Assembly (NCBI GenBank): GCA_031549325.1 | Contig: JAVBQA010000044.1 | Location: forward strand, 1 to 39,950 | DNA length: 39,950 nucleotides | Direction: 5' to 3' | Source of the DNA: JAJDGF01 sp031549325 | GTDB taxonomy: Bacteria > Bacillota > Clostridia > Christensenellales > Aristaeellaceae | Shown: positions 1 through 8,900 of the stretch, piece after piece | Layout: the number at the start of each line of letters is the position of its first letter | How positions within the stretch are numbered: position 1 is the first letter of the stretch | The notes under the pieces: model-generated | Seen by the model: only the letters and a program-made list of their open reading frames with translations | The model's database searches: none | What the model was told of the DNA's origin: nothing | Position numbers and translations under genes: made by a program

Positions 1-1
1 T

Positions 2-844
2 CCCAACGTGGGCAAGTCCAGCATCATGAACGCGTTTGTGGGCGAGAAGGTGGCCATCGTGTCCGACCGCCCGCAGACCACCAGAAACAAGATCATGGGC
101 GTCGCCACCCAGGACGGCTGGCAGCTGGTGTTTGTGGACACGCCCGGCCTGCACAAGCCCCGCAGCAAGCTGGGAGAATACATGGTCAAGTCGGCGGTGG
201 ACGCCCGGGAGGGGGTCGACTGCGCGCTGGTCGTGGTGGATGCGCAGCACATCGGCGCGGGAGACCGCGCGGTGATCGAAGAGATCGGCAAGATGAACTG
301 CCCGAAGATCCTGGCCGTCAACAAGACGGACCTGGTCACGCCCGAGCAGCTGATGCCCCAGCTGGCCACGCTCAAAGAGCTGCCGTTTGACCAGGTGGTG
401 TCGATTTCGGCGCGCACCGGGCACAACATGGACGTGCTGCTGCGCCTGCTCATCGACGCCATGCCCGAGGGGCCCAAGTATTTCCCCGACGACATGATCA
501 CCGACCAGCCCGAGCGCGTCATCTGCGCTGAGATCATCCGCGAGAAGGCGTTGCTCAATCTTCGGGAGGAGATTCCCCACGGCATCGGCGTGGAGATGAT
601 GTCCATCAAGAAGCTGTCGGAGGGTCTGACCGAGATCCACGCTACGCTGTACTGCGAGCGCGCGTCCCACAAGTCGATCATCATCGGCAAGCAGGGCGCG
701 ATGCTCAGGACGATTGGCAGCGCCGCCCGGGCCGACATCGAGCGGCTGCTGGACACCAAGGTCATGTTGGAGCTGTGGGTTAAGGTGCGCGAGGACTGGC
801 GCAACCGGCGGGACGATCTGCGCACGCTGGGCTACGAGGAATAG
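2..844 (+). CDS. era: GTPase Era, 5'-truncated
   Basis: This is the ribosome-associated GTPase Era, which binds the 3' end of 16S rRNA and helps 30S assembly. The reading frame runs in from the left edge. The first visible codons read PNVGKSS, the end of the G1 P-loop, so only a short N-terminal piece is missing. Other GTPase motifs follow in order: PQTTRNK (switch I/G2), DTPGLH (G3), NKTD (G4) and an SAR box (G5). A C-terminal KH domain is present, with GKQGAMLRTIGSAA as its GxxG region. The gene ends three bases before recO, a common era-recO arrangement in Bacillota. The assignment is secure; the true start is outside the window. Confidence 0.97.
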   Translation, partial: PNVGKSSIMNAFVGEKVAIVSDRPQTTRNKIMGVATQDGWQLVFVDTPGLHKPRSKLGEYMVKSAVDAREGVDCALVVVDAQHIGAGDRAVIEEIGKMNCPKILAVNKTDLVTPEQLMPQLATLKELPFDQVVSISARTGHNMDVLLRLLIDAMPEGPKYFPDDMITDQPERVICAEIIREKALLNLREEIPHGIGVEMMSIKKLSEGLTEIHATLYCERASHKSIIIGKQGAMLRTIGSAARADIERLLDTKVMLELWVKVREDWRNRRDDLRTLGYEE

Positions 845-847
845 GGG

Positions 848-1582
848 ATGCTGGTCACAGACGCCATCGTGCTCCGGCGAAGCGATTACCGCGACTACGA
901 CCGCATGGTCACGCTGCTCTCCCCCACGCTCGGGCGCATCGACGCCAGCGCGCGTGGGGTGAAAAAGCCGAAATCCCCGCTGATCAACGCCGCCGAGCCG
1001 TTCTGCGCGGGTGAGTTCACGCTGTCGCCCACCAAGGGAGGGCTGACGATCAGCCAGTGCCAGATTCGCGAGAGCTATTATCCGCTGCGCCAGGACTACG
1101 CCAAGCTCACCCACGCCACGTACTACGTGTACCTGGCGCTTTTGTGTGCACTGCCGGATGAGCCATCCCAGCCGCTGTTTGACTTGCTGCTGCGTGCGCT
1201 GGCCCATCTCGGCTATTCCGAGCTGCCGCCCGAGCTGGTCACTTGCGTGTTCGAGATGCACTATCTGGCCATGCTCGGCCAGTCGCCCCGGATGGACAGC
1301 TGTATCCACTGCGGCGCGCCCGTCGATTCGGACGCCCGGTTCGACGCCGAGCAGGGCGGCGTGCTGTGCGCGCGCTGCCCGGGCGCGGGGGCTTCCCGCA
1401 TCTCGGACGGCGCGCGGCGCATCTTGCTCAAAGCCCCCAAAACCGGGTTTGACAAGGTTCCATTGCTGCTGCCCCGGCCCGAGTGGCCCGAGGCCGCCGC
1501 CCACGTCCGGCGTTTTTTGGGCAACCGCATCGAGCAGTTTCCGCGCCAAATGCCCGAGCTGATCACTGGGGGATTCCGATGA
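848..1582 (+). CDS. recO: DNA repair protein RecO
   Basis: RecO helps load RecA on SSB-coated single-stranded DNA in the RecFOR pathway. The 244-residue product has the usual length. The N-terminal OB-fold begins MLVTDAIVLRRSDYRDYDRM, followed by a helical domain with the family zinc-finger cysteines CIHCG and, about 20 residues later, LCARC. ATG 848 lies three bases after the era stop behind a GGGG stretch, suggesting translational coupling. The stop overlaps the next start (ATGA at 1579-1582), so it shares a transcript with the downstream membrane protein. Assignment rests on overall layout and the four-cysteine motif. Confidence 0.93.
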   Translation: MLVTDAIVLRRSDYRDYDRMVTLLSPTLGRIDASARGVKKPKSPLINAAEPFCAGEFTLSPTKGGLTISQCQIRESYYPLRQDYAKLTHATYYVYLALLCALPDEPSQPLFDLLLRALAHLGYSELPPELVTCVFEMHYLAMLGQSPRMDSCIHCGAPVDSDARFDAEQGGVLCARCPGAGASRISDGARRILLKAPKTGFDKVPLLLPRPEWPEAAAHVRRFLGNRIEQFPRQMPELITGGFR

Positions 1583-2163
1583 AAAAACCATCAAAAGAGT
1601 GGCTGCCCAGTTTTGTGTTCTACGGGGCGATGCTTATCGCCGTGTGCGCGCTGGTGTATCTGGTCGCGCCCGCGTGGGCCGGCAAGCTGTTTCCGGAGGT
1701 GGACAAAGTCATCCTGCTCCTGCTGTGCGCGCTGAGCTATTTTCTGGCCATCGCCGCGCGGGAGCTGGGCAGGGTGGCGTTCGGCTGCATGGCGGGACAG
1801 CATCTGGTCAAGCTAAAACTTGGCCCGCTGCTGGTGGAGCCGGTGTTTGGCAAGCGAAAGCCCCGTTGGGCCGGGTTCCTGCCGTTCGCCTACAGCGCAC
1901 TGACGCCGCCCGGGTCCCGGCTGTCGAAGGGCATGCACGTGCTGGGCGGGCCGCTGATGAACCTGATCGCGGGGCTGGGCGCGCTGCTTGGCTACCGCGT
2001 CGCGCCCCGCCTGGGTGGTCTGTCGGCGTTCCTGTTGCTGGTGTTCGGCATGAACGCGTTCCTTGCGCTGTGGCAGCTGATCCCCATGCGCCTCTTTGGC
2101 GTGCCCAACCGCGCCCACACCGCGCTGCGCAGGAAGCGCGCCCATCTAAAACTGGTGAAATGA
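1579..2163 (+). CDS. membrane protein resembling a site-2 protease (M50) with lost zinc ligands
   Basis: The 194-residue product is strongly hydrophobic, with apparent membrane segments near residues 12-31, 43-60, 122-142 and 147-170. Its layout copies M50/site-2 proteases: a helix carrying AARELGRVAFG (60-69) where active enzymes have HELGH, then GGPLMNLIAG (123-132) matching the GGPxxN region, then NAFLALWQLIPM (159-170) matching the third motif that normally leads to the aspartate ligand. Both histidines are arginine (R61, R65), E62 is kept, and the later aspartate is replaced by LFGVPN. It therefore looks like a non-catalytic relative, perhaps a membrane scaffold or substrate binder. It overlaps recO by 4 nt; its stop lies 8 bases before rsmH. 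The fold match is by motif only. Confidence 0.6.
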   Translation: MKKPSKEWLPSFVFYGAMLIAVCALVYLVAPAWAGKLFPEVDKVILLLLCALSYFLAIAARELGRVAFGCMAGQHLVKLKLGPLLVEPVFGKRKPRWAGFLPFAYSALTPPGSRLSKGMHVLGGPLMNLIAGLGALLGYRVAPRLGGLSAFLLLVFGMNAFLALWQLIPMRLFGVPNRAHTALRRKRAHLKLVK

Positions 2164-2171
2164 GGGAACCC

Positions 2172-3110
2172 ATGAGCTTTCATCATCTGCCCGTGCTGCT
2201 GAATGAGTGCCTGGAGGGGCTTGCCGTCAGGCCGGACGGCGTGTATGTAGATGGCACGCTGGGGGGCGGCGGGCATTCCGGCGAGGTCGCGAAGCGCCTG
2301 GAAACGGGGCGCTTGATCGGCATCGACCGGGACCGGGACGCGCTGAACGCCGCCGCGGCGCGCATAGAGTCCCCGCGCTTCACGGCGCTGAAGGGCAATT
2401 TCCACGACGTCAAAGCGCTGCTTTCCGGTGTCGGCATCGAGAGAATCGACGGCGCGCTGCTGGATCTTGGGGTGTCCAGCTTCCAGCTGGACGAGGCCGC
2501 GCGCGGGTTTTCCTATCACCAGGACGCGCCGCTGGACATGCGCATGGATGTGGGCCAGCCCCTGACCGCGCGAACCATCGTGAACGAGTGGCCGATGCAA
2601 GACATCGCGAGGATCCTGCGGGTGTACGGCGAGGAAAACTGGGCGGTGCAGATCGCGCGGGTGATCTGCGACCGCCGGCTGCAGGCGCCCGTCGAAACCA
2701 CCGCGCAGCTGGTGTCCCTGATCGACGCCGCCATCCCCAAAAAGTTTCGCGCCAAGGACGGCTCCCACCCGGCCCGGCGCACTTTCCAGGCGCTGCGCAT
2801 CGCGGTGAATGACGAGCTGGAGCCGCTCCGCGCCGCGATACAGGATTTTGTGGACCTGCTGAACCCCGGCGGGCGGCTGTGCGTGATTGCGTTCCACTCG
2901 CTGGAGGACCGCATCGTCAAGAACACGTTCCGCGAACTGGCCGATCCCTGCACCTGCCCGAAGCAGATCCCGGTGTGCGTGTGCGGCAGGGTGCCGTCGG
3001 TGAAGCTGATCACCCGAAAGCCCATCACCGCCACGGAGGCGGAACTGGCGGAAAACCCTCGCGCCCGCAGCGCCACGCTGCGCGTGTGCGAAAAGGTGGT
3101 GGCCCAATGA
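2172..3110 (+). CDS. rsmH: 16S rRNA (cytosine(1402)-N(4))-methyltransferase RsmH
   Basis: RsmH (MraW) methylates N4 of C1402 in the 16S decoding centre using S-adenosylmethionine. The 312-residue protein has the family N-terminus (FHHLPVLLNE), the SAM loop DGTLGGGGHS (27-36), LLDLGVSS, DMRMD, SHPARRTFQALRI and the C-terminal FHSLEDRIVK region. ATG 2172 is preferred because GAGGGA precedes it. An in-frame ATG at 2160 would overlap the preceding stop as ATGA and add four residues. The gene is normally in the mraZ-mraW-fts division cluster; here it sits in an RNA-modification operon with no division genes. Its stop overlaps the next start (ATGA). Confidence 0.97.
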   Translation: MSFHHLPVLLNECLEGLAVRPDGVYVDGTLGGGGHSGEVAKRLETGRLIGIDRDRDALNAAAARIESPRFTALKGNFHDVKALLSGVGIERIDGALLDLGVSSFQLDEAARGFSYHQDAPLDMRMDVGQPLTARTIVNEWPMQDIARILRVYGEENWAVQIARVICDRRLQAPVETTAQLVSLIDAAIPKKFRAKDGSHPARRTFQALRIAVNDELEPLRAAIQDFVDLLNPGGRLCVIAFHSLEDRIVKNTFRELADPCTCPKQIPVCVCGRVPSVKLITRKPITATEAELAENPRARSATLRVCEKVVAQ

Positions 3111-4189
3111 AAACGCTTTCCACGCGGCACGGCGAGGTTCTGCTGCCCGCGTTCTTCCCGGACGCCACCCACGGCGCGATCCGCGCCACCGGGTTTGAGG
3201 ACGCCGCGACCGCCGGCACCCAGGGGCTGGTCATGAACAGCTACCACCTGTTCAACCGGCCCGGTCCCAAGCTCATCAAGGCGCTCGGCGGGCTGCACGG
3301 CTTCACCGGCTATCGGGGGCCGATCCTGACCGACTCGGGCGGTTTCCAGCTGTTTTCACTGATCCGTGAGAACCCGGCCTACGGCGAGATTCGGGACAAC
3401 GAGATCATCTTTCGACCGGACATGGGGTCGGAAAAGCTAGTTTTCACCCCTGAAAAGTGCATACAGGCGCAGATGCAGTACGGCGCGGACATCCTGATGG
3501 CGCTGGACGTGTGCACCCACCCGGACGACCCGGACGACGTGCAGAGAAGAGGCGTGCGGCTGACGCTCAAGTGGGCCGAGCGCTGCCGAAAAGAGTTTGA
3601 CAAGCTGACAAAGGGCATGAAAGACGAGCGCCCCAAGCTGTTTGCGATCGTGCAGGGCGGCTCCGACCGGGCGCTGCGCATGGAGTGCGGCCAGGGCTTG
3701 CAGCAAATCGGGTTTGACGGCTATGGGTTTGGCGGCTGGCCGCTGGACTCATCCGGCAAGCTGCGCGACGACATCCTGCAGGCGGCGGCCGACGCCATGC
3801 CGGACGACCTGCCCAAATACGCCATGGGGCTGGGCACGCCGGAGGAGATCGTGCGCTGCGTGGACATGGGCTACAGCCTGTTCGACTGCGTGATCCCCAC
3901 CCGCGAGGCGCGCCACCAGCGGCTCTATGTGTTTAAGGAAGGGCTTGAAACGCCTGATGGCGTGCGCAGCCAGGGCGGCAAGTTCTACTCGTTTTACTAC
4001 GCGCTGGATGAGGTGCACCGGCGAAACGGCGGCCCGGTCGACCCGAACTGCGGCTGCCCGCTGTGTAAGGGTCACTCGCGGGCCTATCTGCATCACCTGT
4101 TCAAGGCGGGCGATTCCCAGGCCTACCGGCTGGCCACCGCGCACAATTTGCGGTTCTACGCGCGGCTGATGGAGCTGATCCGCGCATGA
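3107..4189 (+). CDS. divergent tRNA-guanine transglycosylase (Tgt) family protein
   Basis: Tgt enzymes swap a guanine base for a 7-deazaguanine by base exchange. This 360-residue protein keeps the core: TDSGGFQ (D76), LDVCT (D134, C136), IVQGG (Q183), the nucleophile in FDCVIPTR (D260) and the zinc site C315/C317/C320/H346. It departs from bacterial Tgt where the 7-substituent is recognised: the usual GGLAVGE-type loop reads GGWPLDSSG (209-217), and DECT reads DVCT. It also stops just after HNLRFYARLM, some tens of residues earlier than E. coli Tgt. No queuosine genes are nearby. It may be the genomic Tgt or a paralogue with another base or RNA target. It overlaps genes on both sides by 4 nt. 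Confidence 0.85.
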   Translation: MKTLSTRHGEVLLPAFFPDATHGAIRATGFEDAATAGTQGLVMNSYHLFNRPGPKLIKALGGLHGFTGYRGPILTDSGGFQLFSLIRENPAYGEIRDNEIIFRPDMGSEKLVFTPEKCIQAQMQYGADILMALDVCTHPDDPDDVQRRGVRLTLKWAERCRKEFDKLTKGMKDERPKLFAIVQGGSDRALRMECGQGLQQIGFDGYGFGGWPLDSSGKLRDDILQAAADAMPDDLPKYAMGLGTPEEIVRCVDMGYSLFDCVIPTREARHQRLYVFKEGLETPDGVRSQGGKFYSFYYALDEVHRRNGGPVDPNCGCPLCKGHSRAYLHHLFKAGDSQAYRLATAHNLRFYARLMELIRA

Positions 4190-4968
4190 ACGAGCGCGAG
4201 CGGGCGGCGCTGACCGAGCTCAAGTCGTCCAAGAAATATGGGGACATTTGCGAGGCGACCGTCGAGCGGGTTTTCTTGGAAGAGCTTACAAAGCGCAAGA
4301 ACCTAAAGCTGGCCGAGAAGGAGGCCCGCGCCCGGCTGCACCAGATCAGCGGCGCGTACCTGACGCGGGATCAGCTGAAGCAGGCGGACGGATACCTGCG
4401 GGCCTATGCCGCCGGGGATCCCGCGGCGCTGACCCAGGCGCTGAATTTGCACGCATCCACCCGCGAGCGGCTGCCGAGCGCCGAGGCGCTGTATCGGCGG
4501 GCGTTCGAGACGGCCGGACGGCCGGACACGATTTTGGATCTGGCGTGCGGGCTGAACCCGCTGCTGCTGGGCGGCATGGGGCTGGCCGTGCGCGGCATCG
4601 ACATCCACGGCGGCACGAACGCGCTGGTCAACCGCTGGGCGGCGGCGTGCGCCTGGGATGTGCGCTGCGAGACCTGTGACCTGACGATGGATGCGCAGCT
4701 GCCCTCCGCCGATCTGGCGCTGCTGATGAAGCTGCTGCCGGTGCTGGAGCAGCAAAAAAAGGGCGCGGCCACCGAACTGCTTGCCCGCGTGCACGCAAGG
4801 TGGCTGTTGGTCAGCTTCCCCACGCGCACGCTGTCCGGGCGCGCCATTGGCATGGCAGGCAGTTACGCCCGGTGGATGTCCGAAAACCTGCCGGAGGGGT
4901 TGAAGGTGCAAGACGAATTTCAGATGGGCAGCGAGCTGTGCTATCTGTTGGAGGCAAAACATGGCTGA
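4186..4968 (+). CDS. ArmA/Rmt/Sgm-family 16S rRNA (guanine(1405)-N(7))-methyltransferase homologue
   Basis: The 260-residue protein matches, along its length, the family that methylates N7 of G1405 in 16S rRNA and gives high-level resistance to gentamicin/kanamycin-type aminoglycosides. Visible landmarks: an N-terminal helical rRNA-binding part with LHQISGAYL (51-59), STRERLP (91-97), the SAM loop DLACGLNPL (118-126), an acidic residue at D139, MKLLPVLEQQKKG (181-193), SFPTRTL (210-216), a tyrosine at 227 and GSELCYLL near the end. These correspond one to one with Sgm/Rmt motifs as I recall them. It overlaps the Tgt-like gene by 4 nt and rsmI by 8 nt and shares the surrounding base composition, so nothing suggests recent acquisition. 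Activity and resistance are inferred. Confidence 0.87.
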   Translation: MNERERAALTELKSSKKYGDICEATVERVFLEELTKRKNLKLAEKEARARLHQISGAYLTRDQLKQADGYLRAYAAGDPAALTQALNLHASTRERLPSAEALYRRAFETAGRPDTILDLACGLNPLLLGGMGLAVRGIDIHGGTNALVNRWAAACAWDVRCETCDLTMDAQLPSADLALLMKLLPVLEQQKKGAATELLARVHARWLLVSFPTRTLSGRAIGMAGSYARWMSENLPEGLKVQDEFQMGSELCYLLEAKHG

Positions 4969-5806
4969 GCTGCTGGTGGTGGCCACCCCCATCGGGAACC
5001 TGAATGACCTTTCGCCGCGCATGGCGGAAGCGCTTTCCCGCGCCGACTTAATCGCTGCCGAGGACACGCGCGTCACCATGAAGCTGCTGAACCACCTGCA
5101 TATCCCGGGCAAGCCCATGGTCTCGCTGCACCGGCACAACGAGGAACACAAGGCCCCGGGGCTGATCGAGCGCATGATCGCGGAGGATCTGACCGTGGCT
5201 TTCGCCAGCGACGCGGGCACGCCGGGCATCTCGGATCCCGGCGCCGAGCTCACGCGGCTCGCGCACCGGGCGGGCATCCGGGTCACGCCCATCTGTGGGC
5301 CGTCGGCAGCCATCACGGCGCTATCGGTCAGCGGATTCGACGCGCGGGAGTTCACTTTCTATGGGTTTTTGCCCCGCGAAAAAAAGCCGCTTCGGGAGAA
5401 GCTGGCTTCGATGCGGGGCGCGGGCGTGGCGGTTGCTTATGAGTCGCCCCACCGGGTGTTGGAGTTGGTGGAGCAGATCGAGCAGACGCTGCCCGGCGCG
5501 AACCTGTGCGTGTGCTGCGATCTGACAAAGAAATTCGAGCTGATTCTGTGCGGGCCGTGCGGCGAAGTGCTGGAAACCATGCGCGCCAACCCGAACATTG
5601 AAAAGGGCGAGTACGTGCTGGTGACTGAACTGCCCGCGTTTGAACCGGCGGAGGAGAAACAGGCGCTGCCGGCCGGCCCCGCGCTGCTGTCGCTGATGCT
5701 GGAGGGAATGGGTCTTGAGGAGGCACACGAGCGCCTCCAGCCGGACTACCCACGCAACGAGCTGTACAAGGCCCGCTTGGCCATCAAAAAGCGATTCGGC
5801 GCATAG
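4961..5806 (+). CDS. rsmI: 16S rRNA (cytidine(1402)-2'-O)-methyltransferase RsmI
   Basis: RsmI adds the 2'-O-methyl group to C1402, the nucleotide RsmH methylates on N4. The 281-residue product starts with the family signature LLVVATPIGNLNDLS and contains AEDTR, the SAM-binding SDAGTPGISDPG, CGPSAA, FYGFLPR and YESPHR, in the tetrapyrrole-methylase fold order. GGAGG about eight bases upstream of ATG 4961 supports the start inside the previous gene. It is the last gene of the plus-strand operon; downstream it converges with addB. RsmH and RsmI in one operon makes functional sense because both finish the same residue of the 30S P-site. Confidence 0.97.
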   Translation: MAELLVVATPIGNLNDLSPRMAEALSRADLIAAEDTRVTMKLLNHLHIPGKPMVSLHRHNEEHKAPGLIERMIAEDLTVAFASDAGTPGISDPGAELTRLAHRAGIRVTPICGPSAAITALSVSGFDAREFTFYGFLPREKKPLREKLASMRGAGVAVAYESPHRVLELVEQIEQTLPGANLCVCCDLTKKFELILCGPCGEVLETMRANPNIEKGEYVLVTELPAFEPAEEKQALPAGPALLSLMLEGMGLEEAHERLQPDYPRNELYKARLAIKKRFGA

Positions 5807-5903
5807 CGGAGCCCCTCGGTTTGCGCCGAATGGGGATGCTCAAGGGATTCGCTCCCTTGCCCGGGGCCCAAGGGGCGGCGTCCCCCTGTGTTTCCCCCTT
5901 GCG
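5807..5903. other. GC-rich convergent intergenic spacer with small hairpins
   Basis: This spacer separates convergent rsmI and addB. It holds a perfect 7-bp hairpin (arms 5841-5847 and 5853-5859) and runs of C and G, but no U-tract that would make a convincing intrinsic terminator on either strand. Its composition resembles the segment after the acyl-CoA synthetase gene (39334-39400), so it may be a degenerate copy of a dispersed intergenic element. Confidence 0.35.
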
Positions 5904-8900
5904 TCACTCCCGTTCCCCACGCAATCTCTCCATGACTTCCTTGCTGCCATAGCTTGGGAGTTTTTTCGTCGTGGCCTGAAGCTCCCGCTGGCATAGCACG
6001 GCGTGCTCGCAGTGGTCGCAGGCGGAGCGCTGGCCGTGCAGGGCGGGGCTCTTTTGGATCTCGCCCGCGCGCAGCCGGCCGAAGGCTTCGCCCGCGGCGC
6101 CCAGGGTGTGCTCGATCAGCAGGTTGAACTCGTCCTCTTGAACCTTGCTGTCCCGGATGGCCATCGCCTCGTCGGGTTGCTCCGCCATGGCGGAAAGCAC
6201 TTTCTCGTCTTTCAGCACCAGCCCTTTCAGCCGCAGCGCCTTGCGGCGCTCGCGCTCCACCAACGCCGGGTCGCGGGCGTCGGTGTCTATCGGCTTGTCC
6301 GAGATGTTGAAGAAGAATGCGCCGGCGGGCTTTCCGCCCTGCTGTTTCACGGCGGCGGCCAGGTACACCAGCAGCTGCATAGAAAGCCCGTGGTATAGCT
6401 CGCTCAGGCTGAGCGAGCGCCCCCCGGTCTTGTAGTCGATCACGCGCAGGTACTGTTCGCCGTCGGCCCGCCACTCGTCCACCCGGTCGATGCGCCCCAT
6501 CAGCTGCGCGCCGCCGTCAATCGCGATGCCCGGCTCACCCTGGCCGAAGCTGATTTCGATGCCTTTGGGCAAAAACTTGCTGCCCTTCAGCTGGTTCACC
6601 ACTGTGGCCGCCGCCCGCCGCGCGATTCGCCGCAGCTCCTCGCCTTGCGCGCGGGCCAGCGCCCCCTCCCCCAGCGCCCGCTGGCTGATTTCCTCCATCA
6701 GCTCGCCCGTCACCGAGTCCATCCGCGCCATGGACTGCTCCGGGCTCAGCTCGGACAGGCGCGCGCCGTTTTCCGCGATGAACCGCTCCATGGCCTCGTG
6801 GTAGAAGCTGCCCGCATCCTGCGGGGTCAGCGTGAACTCGTGGAACTCCTCCGGGCGCAGCGCATAGCGCGCGAAATGCTTGTAGGGACACTCCACGAAG
6901 CGCTCCAGCCTCGACACGCTCACCTGCTCCACCTGGGCAAACAGCCGCTCAGCCAAGGGGGCAGGCAGCGCGTCTGGCTCCTTTGCCGTCGCCCTTTCGG
7001 GCCCTCCCAGCGCCTGCTTTACTGCCCATAAGTAAGGCTCGTCCGGCGAGGCGTTCAAATATCCCGCTAGGTGGCTGCGCGCGGCCTGAGGCGCGTTGAG
7101 CCGCAGCCGCAGCATGGCGGCTTCGTCGTGCAGCCCGCCCTTGGCCTTCAGGGCGGGGAATATGCGCCGCACCTGCTGCACCAGCACGCCCGGCTTTTGC
7201 GCCATGCCCTTGGCGTCGCTGGCCGGATGGCTCAAAAACAGGTAGCTGTCCGTCAGCGACAGCGCCGCTTTCAAGCTGAGCAGCGCCATGCGCTGCCGGT
7301 CCGCTGGGCTCAGCGCCGCGGACAGCCGCTCCGCCGGGTCCAGCTGATCCAGCTCCTTCTCGCTCAACAGCCCACTCTCAGACGGCGCGCCCGCGTCGCT
7401 CAATCCCAGCACCAGCAGCGCTTTGACCGGCCGGCTCTTCATGTGGTCGAAGCTGCCGCACAGCACCGCGTCGCCCGACTGGGGCAGCGGCCGCACCTGG
7501 GCCACGCTCAGCGCCCGCTGCAGCAACTCATGGGCTTGATTCAGCGTCAGGCCCTCGCCCGAGAGCAGCTCGTGCATCTGATCCAGCGCCGCAAGGATTT
7601 TGTTCCACACCTGGGCGCCCTCCATGGCCCACTCGCGCTGGCCCAGCGCGATCAGCGCTTCCTGCTGCGCCTCGATCTGGGCGCACACGCTCAGTTCTTC
7701 CAGCATCTCAAAGATTGCGCCCAGCACAAGGTTTGTGTCGCTCTGCTTCTTCGTGCGCGCCTCCAAATGGAGCAGCGGTTCGGCGGCTTGCGCGCGCGCC
7801 CGCTCCAGAGGGGCTTGCGCCTCGTCGATCAGCCGAAGCGGATTCTTCAGCGCCTTGCCCCTGAGCCCGTACCGCAGGATGTGGTTCACCAGCAGGTCCA
7901 GCGTGTCGTCGCCGATGCCGGTCATGCCGCAGCGCAGGTAATCCACCATGTCGTCGCTCTGCCAGCCGCGCGTCACCACCCGCAGCGCGCTCAACAGGCA
8001 CTGGGCCGCCGGGTGCCGGTCGGCCCGGCGCGCGCCCGGCAGAAACAGCGGAACATCCGCCTGGGCAAATGCCCGCCGAAGCGCGCCCTCGTAAGTCTCG
8101 TTCAGTGTCTGGCAGCACAGGGCGATGTCCCGCCAGCGCCAGTTTTTGTCCATCGCGCGGTTGCGCACCAGCGCCGCCGCGAACTCGGCTTCGTCCTGTG
8201 GGTTCTTCAGCGCCCCCAGCTGCATGGTTCTGGGCGCGTCCGCCCACTTCTCTGCGGGAAAGCCGCCCAGCGCCATGGACAAATGCCGGATCTCGGGCGA
8301 ACCGTCGCCCTCCATTTCTTTGGCGACCTCCCGCGCGAGGGGAACGCCCTGCGCCTCGGCCAAGCGCGTAAGCCGCGCCACCGAGCGCCGGATGGGCGCG
8401 TATAACTCCTTGTCGCGGCCGCCGTCCTCGAGCGCCAGGCATAGCGTCAGCTCACGCGCGCTGCCCGCCAGCGCCACCAGCAGATTCGCCAGGGAGGCCG
8501 AGATCGTGTCGAATCCGTAGGCAAACACGTCCGCGTCCTGAACCAGCGGCGCGGAAGACAGCCGAGCCACCGCCTCGCGCAGCTCATCCTCGCCATCCAG
8601 AAACCGCCCCTTTAGCGCGCCCTCGTAGTCCTGATACAGAATCGCCAGGTCCTGAAGCTTTTTCCTCAGCGCGCTGGATCCTTGCGCCTCGGCCATTTCC
8701 AGCAGCCGCTCCGGATCGATCCCGGCCTGCTTAAACGCCTCGATCTGCCCCAGCGCCTTCTCGGCGAAGCCTTTGCGCAGCGCGGCGCGCCGGTACCAGG
8801 TGAGACGCTTTTTCTGGTGCAGCGCCGCCCTGTGAAGAAGCATCACCCGGCCCTGCTCGTCGATGCGCGCGCCCTTTGGCCAGCCCGCCTGCTCAAACAC

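Noticed and set aside
7071..8405. 444-residue plus-strand frame opposite addB
   Set aside because: Gln/Arg/His-rich antisense shadow of addB.
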